Assembly (NCBI GenBank): GCA_021397845.1
Contig: CM038047.1
Coordinates: forward strand, 132,042,112-132,106,111
Source: Areca catechu
Lineage: Eukaryota; Streptophyta; Magnoliopsida; Arecales; Arecaceae
Direction of reading: 5' to 3'
Length of the DNA: 64,000 nt
This document shows, piece by piece, positions 22,937 to 34,255 of the stretch (positions within the stretch are counted from its first letter, which is position 1; each line of letters opens with the position of its first letter). The notes beneath the pieces were generated by a model, which worked only from the letters and a program-made list of their open reading frames with translations, was not told where the DNA came from and did no database searches. A program made the translations under genes and the position numbers.

Positions 22937-23642
22937 CCCAGAGTCCACAGAGTCATTTGCACAGCATGTCAAAGCATTTCATAAAGAAATCTGTAACAAA
23001 ATAAAAAAGAGCAATGAATCATATGAGCTCGAGGCTAACTTATATAAGAGATTTAAGGAGTTTAACGAATGGGACTTCGTCATGATCAAGTTACGACCTG
23101 AACGGTTTCCAGTCAGAACCATGAAAAAACTACATGCCCGTAGTGCTAGATCATATAGGATTATAAAGAAGATTGGACCTAATGCTTATATTCTAGAATT
23201 CCCATCTGAGTTAGGTATTAGTCCAACCTTCAATATATCTGATCTAATCGAGTTTAATGAACCAATGGTGATAACTAGTGAGCCATTTGAGCCTGATCCC
23301 ACCTTTGAGAGTGACCCTATCCCAGAATGTCCACCAGCCAAATTACTAGAGAGGAGAGAAAAGATTGAGCAGATCATGGATGATAAGATCATAACTACTA
23401 GAAATAAGAACTACCAAAGATATCTGGTTCGCTGGCAAGGGAAACATGAGTCTGAGAATTCTTGGATCATCAGAGAGGATCTTCAAAAATTGAACCCTGA
23501 CTTGCTAGAACAATACCAGAGCCGAATTGACCCATACTCGACGAGGTCGAGTTCCTCCCACCTCGGGAGAATTGGTGAGGACACAAGAGCCAGGAAGAGG
23601 AAGCAAACCTTTTCCAATTCAATTTGGATCACCAATAAGTAA
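22937..23642 (+). CDS. Free-standing integrase tail and chromodomain ORF, second B unit
   Basis: The frame is open from about 22937; the first internal ATG is at 23082, giving 186 codons to 23642. It encodes the stretch that follows the integrase core in element A: SFAQHVKA.HKEI, then VMIKLRPERFP, the GPY-like KKIGPNAYILE, and the chromodomain YQRYLVRWQGKHES..SWI (about 23416-23475). The last 23 codons lie inside the LTR that starts at 23573, after SHLGRIGEDT is read through the polypurine tract. In autonomous relatives this module directs integration to chromatin. Here no integrase catalytic core accompanies it. The true start is uncertain, since 22937-23081 is also coding-like. Confidence 0.6.
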
Positions 23643-25441
23643 GACCATGTATTCTTCACAAAGAACACTCGAGTCCCAGTTTTTTTGAGTTTGTTATTAG
23701 ATCAAATTGAGTTATAATTTGATCAAATTGAGTGTAGTTTGGTCAATTAGGGTTGTTGAGTTATCAATTGAGTCCATTGAGTCCATCAATTGGTTTAAGA
23801 GTCTTGTAAATAGCATTAATTTGCTTTGTTGGTGAATTGTCCAATTTGAGTCCTGTAATTAGTAGTTGAATAAGTCAAGGGGTGTCATAAGTACCCAAGA
23901 CCCAAGTCATCATCACTTTGGTGGATCAATTCTAGGTCGAAAAGAGGTTGTCCAAATTTTTTATCCAGTACATCTAGATATCCAGACATCCAGGCATTTA
24001 GACATCTAGACATCCAGACATTGGGACATCCAGACATTAGGATATTCAGGCATTGGGACATCCAGACATCAAGACAAGAAGACAATTTGAATGTCATCCT
24101 TATCCAAGAGAGGCACCTATCCCGTTTATTTTCATCGCCCATTTGAGATTTCAAGGAGGCGCTAATTTAAGAGGAGTAAAGCAGAAGGACTCTGCTTCTT
24201 ATCTGGTGCCCCCCTTCAATCTCTCTTGTCGCCCACTCCAGATGACGCCCACCCATGATTCATTCAAAATTTAAATGGGAGAGAGAGTCCAAGATAAATG
24301 GATGTTCATCCAAAATTCAAAGGAGGAGTTATCCTCTATCTACATCCAAAATTTAAAGGAGTTATCTTCTTCTACTTTCAAATTCAAAGGAGGAGATATC
24401 TTCATCCAAATTCAAATTGAAATGAAGGATTCAAACCTTTGAAGCTATTTCTTATTCCTTGTTGCCGATCAAGAAGGATTCAAAAAAATCAGATTGAGAA
24501 GGATTTGTACCAAATGAGAAGAAGATTAGCACCCCATCTCCATTTGCCGCACATTTTTTTATGAAGTCGCCCAAGCCATGAAAAACAGGGATATAAATTT
24601 CAAATTCAAGGAAGAAGCCAAGAAGCCATGGAGTATTGAAATTTAAACGTAATTTGAATTCGAAGGAGTCCTATGATATCTTTATATGTGAGGAACCCTA
24701 TAAATAGGACCCCATACCCCTTGTAATTGAATTTTTGATTCATGAAATAAAATGCATTTTCTCTTCCACAAAGCTGGGTTAGGCTTTAATGATTTTCTCT
24801 AAGGGTTGGGAGGTCCTTAAGAGCTCAAGGTGGGGAGGTCCTTGAGAGCTCAAGGCAGTGAGGCCCTTGAGTGGAGGTTCTGCAAGATTCGACAAACTGC
24901 TACCGATCTTCTTCAAGCTCAATGCAACCAACCCTTCCTTTTTTCCATTTTTGAACTGATTTATTTCATTCTTAAGGTTTTGTTTGCTGCCTTCTCTGTA
25001 GATCGCAGGTGTTCAAGGACTTTAGAGGATGGATCCTTTCCTTCCAAACTGAGATCTAATGGTAGATCTAAAATCTGGAGTCCCGATCTTTATCTTGCTG
25101 CGAGATCTGAGCGACCAAGCAGCCGATCTATCCTGAGTCAAAGAGAATCTCCATTCGGATAAGAAACCAATCCTTTCTCATTAGATTTAGTAGTTGAAGC
25201 ATGAAATAGCCTAATCTTAAATGGTTTCCTAGTCGTCAGGTCCTTATTCTTTATAGCTTGCGGACAAGATTGCAGGTAAGTATTTAGTTACTTTCTTTAA
25301 TCTCTTTAGTCTATTATGTTTAGTTCTTTTATTGCTATGATCATTGATCTTTAAAACATCTTAGACTAAATTAGATCATCTTACACCATATCTCATCATT
25401 CCGCATCATCTTATTGGTATCAGAGCTGGCATTCCGCATCA
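23573..25441 (+). repeat. Third B LTR (1869 bp, complete)
   Basis: Starts TGGTGAGGACAC after the tract ctcgggagaat and ends CATTCCGCATCA. TATA box at 24699-24706. It is followed by unrelated sequence, so a target duplication would be CTCCT at 25442; its partner is outside the window. The inner PBS-like TGGTATCAGAGC is at 25415-25426. Confidence 0.88.
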
Positions 25442-26224
25442 CTCCTGTAATAGAAATGCTCCACCCTGGCTCGGGGCTCAATGGCACGGCACCCATGCTT
25501 CCCATGGAAAACTGCTCCACCTGAGGGACAAGACCTGGATTATGCCAGCAAACACCCCCAATAGGAAGATCTCCATCTGAGGATGATCCGATAGGGAGAG
25601 GATGCTAACAGAAGAAAACCTTGCTAAAAGAGGGTATCGGAAAAGTGACATCTCGATGAAGCCCCAGATCTAGTCTAGGCCATTTACCTCATAAAAAATG
25701 GAAGAAGGAATCTCCGGCGAGGGGGAAGAGACAACTAGTAAGGCAAAAGGAGCAAAAGGGCAAGGAATCAAGAAGGAGAACCTCCCTGCACTTTAATTTC
25801 CCACTCACTCCATTTCTTTCCACTTGACCAGACATTCTCTTCTACGCAGAGGAATCCCAATCCTTCGTCATAGAGGATCTATTTTTCTTGATCGTCGAAG
25901 TGTCCCCACTGGAATCCCCAGCCTGAGTCTCCTCTTTTTTATAGGGTAAGATGGCCGCAAAGTTGACCGGAAAGAGAACCCAGTACCTGGAGGGAGCCCA
26001 ACGTGACCACAACATGTCAGAGCTATATGCCGTGGCGATCTAGGTGGCAACACCCCTCTCACAAGTCAAGACGGGCGATGGGGTGGGAAGGCTGCAAACC
26101 CTGGTGGGCATGTGCGACCGGCCTACTCCCAGCCCCGCAAGTGGGAGCACCGATAGCGACCCAGAAACATGATGCCGCCATCTCTGCCAAACCTAACGCG
26201 ACCTTCAGGAAGGTACTCCTTGAG

Positions 26225-26490
26225 GGGGAGGCACCCCGTTGGGCCTGTGCCCCATGTAGAAGAGCACCCTAACAGGGCTCCAGGTCCTGTTCTGCAGTGC
26301 TCTGCCAAACCAACATCCCTTACAGAGGCATGCCTTGCCACGACTCCAGGTCCTGTCCTACGGAGCTCTACCAGATATGTGTCCCATGTAAAGACGTGCT
26401 CTACCATGCCTCAAGGTCTTGTCTCGTAGAGCTTCGCCGTGCCTGCACACATCGTAGTGGCATGCTTTGCCAAGGTTCCAGACCCTACTC
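26225..26490 (+). repeat. Degenerate about 65-bp tandem repeat
   Basis: About four imperfect units share 'gctctgcca', 'ccaggtcctgt' and 'tacggagctct' blocks. Overlapping ORFs on both strands here are products of the repeat. Confidence 0.5.
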
Positions 26491-26749
26491 CAATGTCGAC
26501 TTCTATATTAGTAAATGAGACCTCCAGCCAAAGGGCAAGCATCTCCAGCTAAACTTAAGAGAACCCTATCTTTTCTTCCATCCCATTTTCTCTCATCCCC
26601 TTTCTTAAGAGAACCCTTTCTTGATCGCCGAACTAACTTGAGCATTGGGGTATCCCTCTCAAAATCCCCAAACTAAGTTTCCTTTTTCTTTTTTTTGCAG
26701 GTCCAGCAGGCCGAGATCTCCCGAAGGGAGGGACACGATCTCCTCCAGG

Positions 26750-26868
26750 GCACCTAACATGGCGTTAGGACCCATTCTTCTCTGGAGCACCTGATGTGGT
26801 GCCAGGACATGTTCTTCTCTAGAGCACCTGACATGGCACCAGGACCCATTCTTCTCTAGAGCACCTGA
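26750..26868 (+). repeat. 37-bp tandem repeat at the insertion site of element C
   Basis: Three and a half copies of a unit beginning 'gcacctgacatggcaccagg' and continuing 'acccattcttctctaga'. The next partial copy appears after element C at 36425-36450, so C inserted within the array. Confidence 0.75.
26864..26868. other. Target-site duplication of element C (left copy)
   Basis: CCTGA here and at 36425-36429, immediately outside the two LTRs. Confidence 0.85.
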
Positions 26869-28162
26869 TGATGCGGAACTAATGTGCATGCGATTATTTT
26901 TGTATATTTTATATATGGGGTGAGGTGGTTAAATCCCGAATATCTGATCAAAATAAGATGTAGAGTGTTCTATATGAATCTTAGAAGCTACGCATGCAGA
27001 TCAGGACCTAAGAAAGTAGTAAAAAGGGGATCATCGGGACTAAGAAGCCTCGGTTAGGGCCAGTTCATCTACAATAAAATTACTAGAAAATATAGGGGTG
27101 TACCTGGCAACATCTGATGCACCTGGTGAAGATCACAGTGAAGAGATCACTCGTTCCTTGAAGGATGCGGCCAGAAAAATCAAGCCGGAGGCCCGCGGAT
27201 TCCTGGCTTTCTGCTCGGTGGTCCAATTGCAGTCCGGCTGGAGTTGTTGGATTCGTAGGAACTCGGGAACCTGCAAACAACCATCAAGGGTTAGAAAACA
27301 AAGCTGGAAACAAGAAGAATTTTAGAAAATGTAGCAAGGGTGTGTTGGAAGAAGAGGCTTGGAGGCTTGGAAGAAGGTTGGTCGGTTAGGGTTTCTTCGG
27401 GCAGCACTTCGGCAAGACTTCAGGCTCACACAAGATCCCTTAATGCACACAGCAGGGAGTCACACAGCAAGAAAAGAACTCAATAGAATTTTTATTCATC
27501 AAAATAATCCACCTCATACATGAGAAGGGGTCCTCTTTAAATAGGCCCAAGCAAGGACACATATGTCATTACAAATGAATATCATTCACACACAAAGTCC
27601 TAATCCTAGCCCACTCTCCCTCAAATCTTTCCATATGACACTAGGATACTCTCTCCCTCTCTTTTGGTCAGCCAAGGGAGGTGACCATGAGGAGGCCAAC
27701 CAAGGGGGGTGTCCATAATCTGGTTTGAATCCCTGGTTCCCTCTTGGGCCTTCATCTGGCCCAATTAGCTATGGGCTATAGTTCAGGGCTCCTGGGCTTT
27801 TGATTTCTCCTCCTGAGTTCTTCAAATCTTTAGGCTGGGTTGGACTTGGGCTTCACGTCCATATCTTCAAACTGGTTGGACTTGCTCTTCACTTGTATGA
27901 TATGGTCTTGAGTCTTCAGTGTACTTGGACAAGACTCAAAAATAAAATTAGCTCAATATGAGCTGACAGCACTAGACTGAACTAACTCAATATGAGCTAA
28001 CTAATACAAAACTGAGATGACAAGTCAAAAGACTCAAATGACAAACTACAATGGACTCAGATAGACTAAGCCCTTATTACAGATGGGCATATATGTTATT
28101 AATCAATCTACAGAGGGTTGAGAAGCCTCTATCTTATTCTGGTGCTTCTGGTATCCGCACAA
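26869..28162 (-). repeat. 3' LTR of element C
   Basis: Begins TGATGCGGAACT on the + strand and ends GTATCCGCACAA, slightly mutated from the CACCA end kept in the other copy. 1294 bp. Confidence 0.9.
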
Positions 28163-31055
28163 ATTCTCCCGCGATGGGAGGAAATTGACCCTATCGAGTG
28201 AAGAACAGGCTGGCTCACATATCTCTTAAGAATGTTTGGGTCGATGTGTTGCAAGTCCTCTCAAGAAATCCATGAATCGTCCGACTCTGGCCGGCCTTGC
28301 CATCGAACTAGGAAGCGTTGATAGCCACGACCCTGGGTCATAATGGCTTGATCATCCAGGATACACTCGATCCGTTCTCCTCTCTCAGGCCAATTAATTG
28401 GTGGAGACTTTGGGTAAGGGTCACCTCAACAGAAGGGATAGGTTTAAAGGTCTCACTGGATATTGCTGCCGATTTCCTGTACTCAACCAGGTCTGTAATA
28501 TTGAAGGTAGAACTAATGCCCATATTCGAAGGCAAGTCTAACACATAAGCATTTGATCCAACCTTCTTTAACACTTTAAAAGGTCTGGCTCCACGAGCAT
28601 GAAGCTTCTTAACGGTCCTGGGTGGAAATCGCTCAGGCCTAAGCCTAATCATGACAGAATTCCTTACTTCAAATTCACTGATCCTTCTTCGGGAATTAAC
28701 CAATTTCTTATAAGTTTCATTGCTTAGGTTAATCTTTTGGCTAATATCCTTGTGCAAGTCTTTAATATGTTGTGCAAATGACTCTGCAGACTTTGAGACT
28801 CATGCATGAATAGGTAAAGAAATCATATCAATGGGGCGATTAGGCTTGTACCCATGGACTATCTCAAAAGGACTCTTGCCCGTTGTCCTATTTACTGAAC
28901 TATTGTAGGTGAACTCTGCTCTAGGCAACAAAAGATCCCATGTTCCAATGTGTTCACCTACCAGGCATCTAAGGAGGTTTCCTAGGCTACGGTTCACTAC
29001 TTCAGTTTGGCCATCTGTCTGGAGGTGATAGGAAGTAGAAAAATTAATCTTGGTCCCTAACAGGTGCCCAAAGGGTTTTCCAGAAGTAACTGGTGAACTT
29101 AACATCCTTATCTAAAAGATGGTTTTGGGTAGGCCATGGAGTCTAACCACATTATCTACAAAAAGCTTGGCTACTCTAGGCGCATCAAAGGTCTGAGAAC
29201 AAGGGATGAAGTGAGCCATCTTAGGAAACCTATCGACCACTACAAAGATAGAATCGTGTCTCTTTTGGGTCTTAGGTAATCCTAACACGAAGTCCATACT
29301 AAGGTCTTTCCAAGGGCGATCAAGCACTGGCAAAGGTGTGTAGAGACCAGTGTTTTGCTTTTGCTGTTTTGAAACAGCACAAGTTCTATATCTGGCTATA
29401 ATCTGAGCAACATGCCTTTTCAATCCTGGCCAATAAAATTGTTCTTCTATCGCTAAGATGGTCTTATTTCTACCAAAGTGACCTGCTAAACCTCTTGCAT
29501 GGGTCTCCCAGATTAGGAACTCTCTAAGAGAAGTCTTACGGATACAGAGTCTATTGTTGTGGAATAGGTGGCCATCATGAAGGGTGTACTCACTATGGGT
29601 GCTGGATGGGCCTAGCCTAAGGGTCTGAAAGATGTCACGAAAGTCTGGGCAGGTTTCGTACTCATCCTTAAGTCTATCAAACCCTATGACTTGGGTGCTG
29701 ACTAACCCTAAAAGCAAAGACCTACGGCTAAGGGCATATGTTACCTTATTATCAAATCCGGCATGGTGTTTCAGGACAAAGGTATAAGCCTAAATGTATT
29801 CGATCCATTTATCATGCCGTGGGTTGAGTTTCTTTTGGGATTTTAGGAATCGAAGTGCCTCATGGTCAGAAAATAAGACAAACACCTGTGGTAGTAAGTA
29901 ATGTCTCCAATATCGATGGGCCTGGACTACTGCATATAATTTCTTATCATAGGTAGAGTACTTAAGCTTTGTCTCATTCAGCTTTTCACTAAAGAAGGCT
30001 ATAGGATGGTTTTTTTGACTAAGTACCCCACCTATTCCTACTCCCGAAGCATCGCAAGCAACCTCAAACACCTTAGAAAAGTCAGGTAATCTAAGGACGG
30101 GTGCATGGGTCATCTTATCCTTAAGATCTAGGAAGGCTTTATCAGCTAATTTGGTCCACTCAAAATATCCTTCCTAATAAAATCAGTTATGGGTGCGATG
30201 ACAGTACTAAAACCCCTAATGAATCTCCTGTAAAAGGTTGCTAGGCCATGGAAACTATGCACATTGTGGACACTAGTGAGTGTAGGCCACTCGATAATTG
30301 CACTAACCTTTTCAGGATCTGTAGAAACTCCCTTAGGGTTGACAACAAAACCTAGAAAGATAACCCTATGAGTTAGGAACTCACACTTCTTAAGATTGGC
30401 ATAGAGGCTATTCTCCCTAAGGGTCTGGTACACAAGCCTAAGGTGGCTAAGGTGGTCCTTTCTAGTCCTGCTGTAGATCAAGATATCATCAAAGTAGACT
30501 ACAACAAATTTTTCCATGTATTCTCTTAGGACCTGGGCCATAATTTTCATAAATGTATTGGGTGCATTTGATAGATCGAAAGGCATCATAACCCACTCAA
30601 ACAGGCCATCCTTAGTTTTGAAAGCGATCTTCCACTCATCCCCAGGTCTAATTCTAACCTGATGATAGCTGCTCTTAAGGTTGATATTTGAGAAAATTCT
30701 TGCACCGGCCATCATATCTAGCATGTCATCCAATCAGGGGATGGGAAATCTATACTTCACAGTTATCTTGTTGATAGCTCTACTGTCTACACACATCCTT
30801 CAGGTACCATCTTTCTTAGGGGTCAATAGAGCAGGGAATGCACATGGACTCAAGCTCTCCCTAATGAAACCCTTCCTAAGTAACTCTCCCACCTGCTTTT
30901 GTAATTCCTGATGTTCACTGGTGGTTCATTCTATAGTGAGGAAGGTTTGGTAAGGTGGCTCCTGGGACCAGATCTATGGCATGTTGGATGTCCCTAAGGG
31001 GTGGTATTGATCAGGTAAATCCTTAGAAAAGACATCCTTAAATTCTTTAAGAGCT
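28163..31055 (-). pseudogene. pol of element C: RT, RNase H, integrase, chromodomain
   Basis: Read right to left. The RT spans about 31050-30146 with YFDD at 30485-30496. An in-frame TGA near 30736 lies where element A has an Arg codon, and another lies near 30800 at a Trp codon of the KDGTWRM motif. RNase H follows at about 30113-29790 (ACDASGVGIGG). The integrase spans about 29717-28800; its zinc finger reads YRTC where element A has CRTC, so one zinc ligand is lost. The core includes MDFVLGLP and HLQTDGQTE. The frame breaks near 29110. The GPY-like block (KKVGSNAY) lies in 28757-28338, and a chromodomain (YQRFLVRWQGRPESDDSW) lies at about 28250-28330 with a TGA just after it. Confidence 0.9.
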
Positions 31056-32786
31056 TCAACAACTTCTGGGGGTGTTCCTTTGGGTTGACTCATGAATTTC
31101 TTTGTTGGTCAGGATCCAAACAGGGTTATTCTTAGTAATCTCCTTCTCTAACTCCTTAGCCTTAATAAGGTTAACCCCTGGTTTCTTATACTTAAGGCTA
31201 CTAGAACCTCTCTTTACTGGGTCTCTAGGTGGAGTTGGATGGATAACAAACTTATTCCCCTGGTGACGAAAGGCACAGACATTGGTTTGACTGAACAAGG
31301 TTGCATCATGATCATAAAGCCAAGGTTGACCTAAAATGACACTACTGACTTTTATGGGAATAACATCACACCAAATCTTTTCCTCATAGGTTTGTAGTTT
31401 AACTAATATTTGGCATCTATACTTGAATTGGAGGGATGTGGAATCTACCCAAGAAACCTTGTTTGGGTTAGGATGGGGAACTGTGGTCAGCCCTAAAGAT
31501 TTTACGGTACCAGCAGAGACGGATTTGACACAACTCCCACTATCTATGATGATCTTAAACACCTTACCCTCTATTTTAACAAACGTTTGTAGGATGTTAG
31601 TCCTACACCAATCTTCCTTAACTAGGGTTTGGGTCATGATACACCTAACCACTCCTAACAGGTCCTCGGACTCAGGTACCTCTTCCTCTCCTTCGTACTC
31701 ATCTAACAAGTGATCATCAGCCTCATAGATTTCTCTTTCAAGTTCAGTTATGGGTTTAGGCTCTTCTTCCTCTAGCTCACCTAAATGTAAGGCACTAATT
31801 GGGCATTGTCTAGCAAAGTGGCCCAGGTTTTGACATTTAAAACAAGCTTTCTAGGGATTGTAACTCCTATTGACCTCTACAGGTTTACCTTGATCATCTC
31901 TACGAGCCACAGAAGTGCTAGGTTGAGGTCGACTCGGGCCTGGCTGACTAGGACTGGGTCAACTCAAGCTAGGTCAGCTAGGCATGGGTCAGCTCTGTGT
32001 AGATTGGTTGGTTCCTAGGTACTGGCTAAGGTATCTAGTGGGCTCAGGTTTACGGAAACTAGGCCCTCTCTGAAAATGCTCATATCCCCTAGCAACCTGA
32101 TAAGCATGGTCCAAGTCCCTGATGTCTCTCATGTAGAGCTCCCTCTTGATATCCTCTCTCAGGCCAGCCCTAAACCTAGACAAAACAACATCCTCTCCCT
32201 CATTTGAGTCACATCGCATGGAATACTCATCAAATTTTGTGATGTACTCATCTATGGTCTTTGTATCCTGACTCAACCGCTACCACTGGTCTAATAAACC
32301 CTATCAGAATGTGGGTGGAACGTACTTTCCCCTAGGCTTAGCCTTCATGACTCTCTAGGTAACTATGGGGTCTTGGTTTCCTAGCCTATAAGTTCTTTCC
32401 ACGGTAGCCCAATACAACCTGGCCTGGCGGACTAGCTTAAGCTTGGAAAATCTAGACTTTCGTTCCTTATACATGTCATACCATTTGAAATACTGGTCAA
32501 CCTCTCCCTCCCATTCAATGTAGACCTTAGGATCAAGACATCCATCAAAGGTGGGTGCGTCTAAACTTATGTTCTTGTAGGCTCTATTCTCCTATTCTAT
32601 GAAGTCATGATTGGGTCTTCTAGGATGAGCCTCTAAGACTGGGTCAGGATGATGGGGTCTCCTACGTTCAGCCTCATAATAGAGATCACAGTTTGGAGTC
32701 CTCCTAGGGTCAGCCTCATAGTAAGGATCAGGGTTTGGGGTTCCCCTAGGTTCAGCCTCATAGTAAGGGTCACGATGAGGGGCTCT
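31056..32786 (-). pseudogene. gag capsid, CCHC and protease of element C
   Basis: From the solo LTR downward in sense: PYYEADPRRTPNPD-type repeats of about 14 residues, then LDAPTFDGCLDPKVYIEW (capsid start), a DEYITKFDEYSMRC block, and a CCHC zinc knuckle at 31803-31844 (CFKC..GHFARQC). The acidic DEYEGEEE linker and the protease with IIIDSGSC follow. The last piece is open from 31709 to 31056. Several stops interrupt the capsid part (near 32278-32345 and 32600). Confidence 0.88.
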
Positions 32787-34016
32787 TGGTGGGGGAACCA
32801 GGTTCAGAAAGAAGCTTCAACTAATACCAAGTTCTTTATGGATTGAGACTAGGAACTCAAGTCTCGTATGAGTCCTGTATATTTATTGAGTCCTGTTTTA
32901 TTTTCTTTTGGGTTTTAAAGTTCAATTAGAGTCAATTAGGCTTTATATTGAGTCAAGTTCAAGAGCTACTTGAAATTGGGCCAGAGCAGCTTTACTTGGA
33001 GTGCCACATCATCATGGACCACCGGTGCCAACTCATCACCAGAGGACGTCACATCACCTTTGCCATGTCATCTCCAAGGGGCGCCATGGAGAAGGATGCA
33101 CCATGTCACCATGCCACCTTGCCATGCCACATCATTGCCACCTCACCTGCCACGTGGCATCATTCAAATTTTAAATTACATGAAAGCTACAAGTGGTCGA
33201 CCAATGAGTGTTTTCAAATTCAAAGGAGGTCGGCCAACTCCATCCACAAATCATGCAACCAGCTCCACCAAATCCTCCACATTTCATGTAACCCCCCCTA
33301 ATATTTCTCCATGATACGGGGAATTTCAAATTGATTGAAAGGCCATTAAAAGCCTCTTGTACGCCCATGGTAAAGAAAAGCTTTTTTGGATGAATGAAAT
33401 TTAAGTGAAGTAGTAGTTGAAGAAGGTGTTTTTTTGGTAGTATCCTCTTTTTTCTTTGGGTGTGTTTGATTTTCTCTTCTCAAGCTTTCAAGTGTCCAAC
33501 GCCAACATCCACCTCTAGGGATCCATGCCTCCATCGAAGTTCCTTACCTATTTGGTTTCTTTGTTTTGATATCTTTCAAATTGGTCCCAGTCTAACCCGT
33601 TCATTATGCAAGATCCTTCTACGATTCGGAGTTCAAGAAAAGGGTTCTCTTGCCAAAGATCAATGTTGAATGAAACTAGTTTCTTTGGAATGCCAATCTT
33701 CCACTTTTGGGATAGTTCGTCTAAGAGCTTCAATGGATCTACTAGGGAGTGATCATTTTGGATAAATAACACCTCCTAATCTCTTAAGTCTAAGTTATTG
33801 AAGATCGTTACTAAGGTTTAAATTCAATATTTATTAGCCCTAATCTTCTCTAGGATTTAAATAACTACGTCGCGACGTAAGTTCCAAATTTCAGTGCTCC
33901 TTCCATAGCTTTACCTTAGTACTTTTGATCAGAAATTTAGTACCTGTTAATAGGCTTCATTGCTCTCATTTCTCAATCCATCATTTAGATTGCATTCTCT
34001 TCATCGTGCCTCATCA
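32787..34016 (+). mobile_element. Solo A-family LTR inside gag of element C
   Basis: A 1230-bp LTR starting TGGTGGGGGAACCAGG and ending TGCCTCATCA, flanked by GCTCT at 32782-32786 and 34017-34021. Its orientation is opposite to element C. The start matches the LTR of element A and the solo copy at 13045. It carries no coding sequence; the ORFs in it come from LTR sequence. Confidence 0.9.
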
Positions 34017-34255
34017 GCTCTCCTGGGATGGGGAGGTGACTCAAGTTCTGGTTCAGACTGGATCATACGTGTCTCCTCTAGGGTTCCTAGTTGATCAAGT
34101 CTATGGGTCAACTAGGCGTTTGATTGATCAAGCCTAAGATTGATGGATTAGGCTATCCTCTCTCCAAGGGCATCAATTTTGGCATCAAGATGATCCATGG
34201 GTTCAGCCATTTATGAAGGTGGTGGATGATATGAAACCCCTGATCTAGTGCTCAT
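34017..34255 (-). pseudogene. gag N-terminus of element C
   Basis: Starts at the ATG complement 34253-34255 with MSTRSGVSYHPPPS, followed by a TAA at a position where D has Gln, then MAEPMDHLDAK and a coiled coil. It is cut by the solo LTR. Confidence 0.8.

Larger units (their letters stand above)
7130..25441 (+). mobile_element. Array B: LTR-internal-LTR-internal-LTR of a non-autonomous gypsy element
   Basis: Three copies of one LTR flank two copies of one internal region: 7130-8490 (5' part missing from the window), 11280-14523 and 23573-25441. Once nested insertions are removed, the second LTR is about 1874 bp and the third is 1869 bp. The two internal regions are 2789 and about 2814 bp. 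The near-equal lengths and the head-to-tail order show a true tandem unit rather than independent insertions. Neither internal region encodes protease, RT, RNase H or a full integrase. Each keeps a PBS, a leader, a gag-N-terminus-like start, an acidic ORF and an integrase-tail plus chromodomain cassette. A likely origin is unequal exchange between LTRs. The left target duplication cannot be checked. Confidence 0.85.
25442..26868 (+). repeat. GC-rich repeat-bearing region, probable Tat-type LTR or leader fragment
   Basis: No gene is supported. Two similar stretches start 'cttgatcg(t/c)cgaa' (25879 and 26620) and run to T-rich tracts, a pattern common near the 3' end of Tat-type LTRs. A degenerate repeat of about 65 bp occupies about 26225-26490 ('gctctaccag', 'aggtcttgtc' and similar). 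A 37-bp repeat occupies 26750-26868. Element C split this region, which resumes at 36430. Assignment to Tat is a guess from general appearance. Confidence 0.35.
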
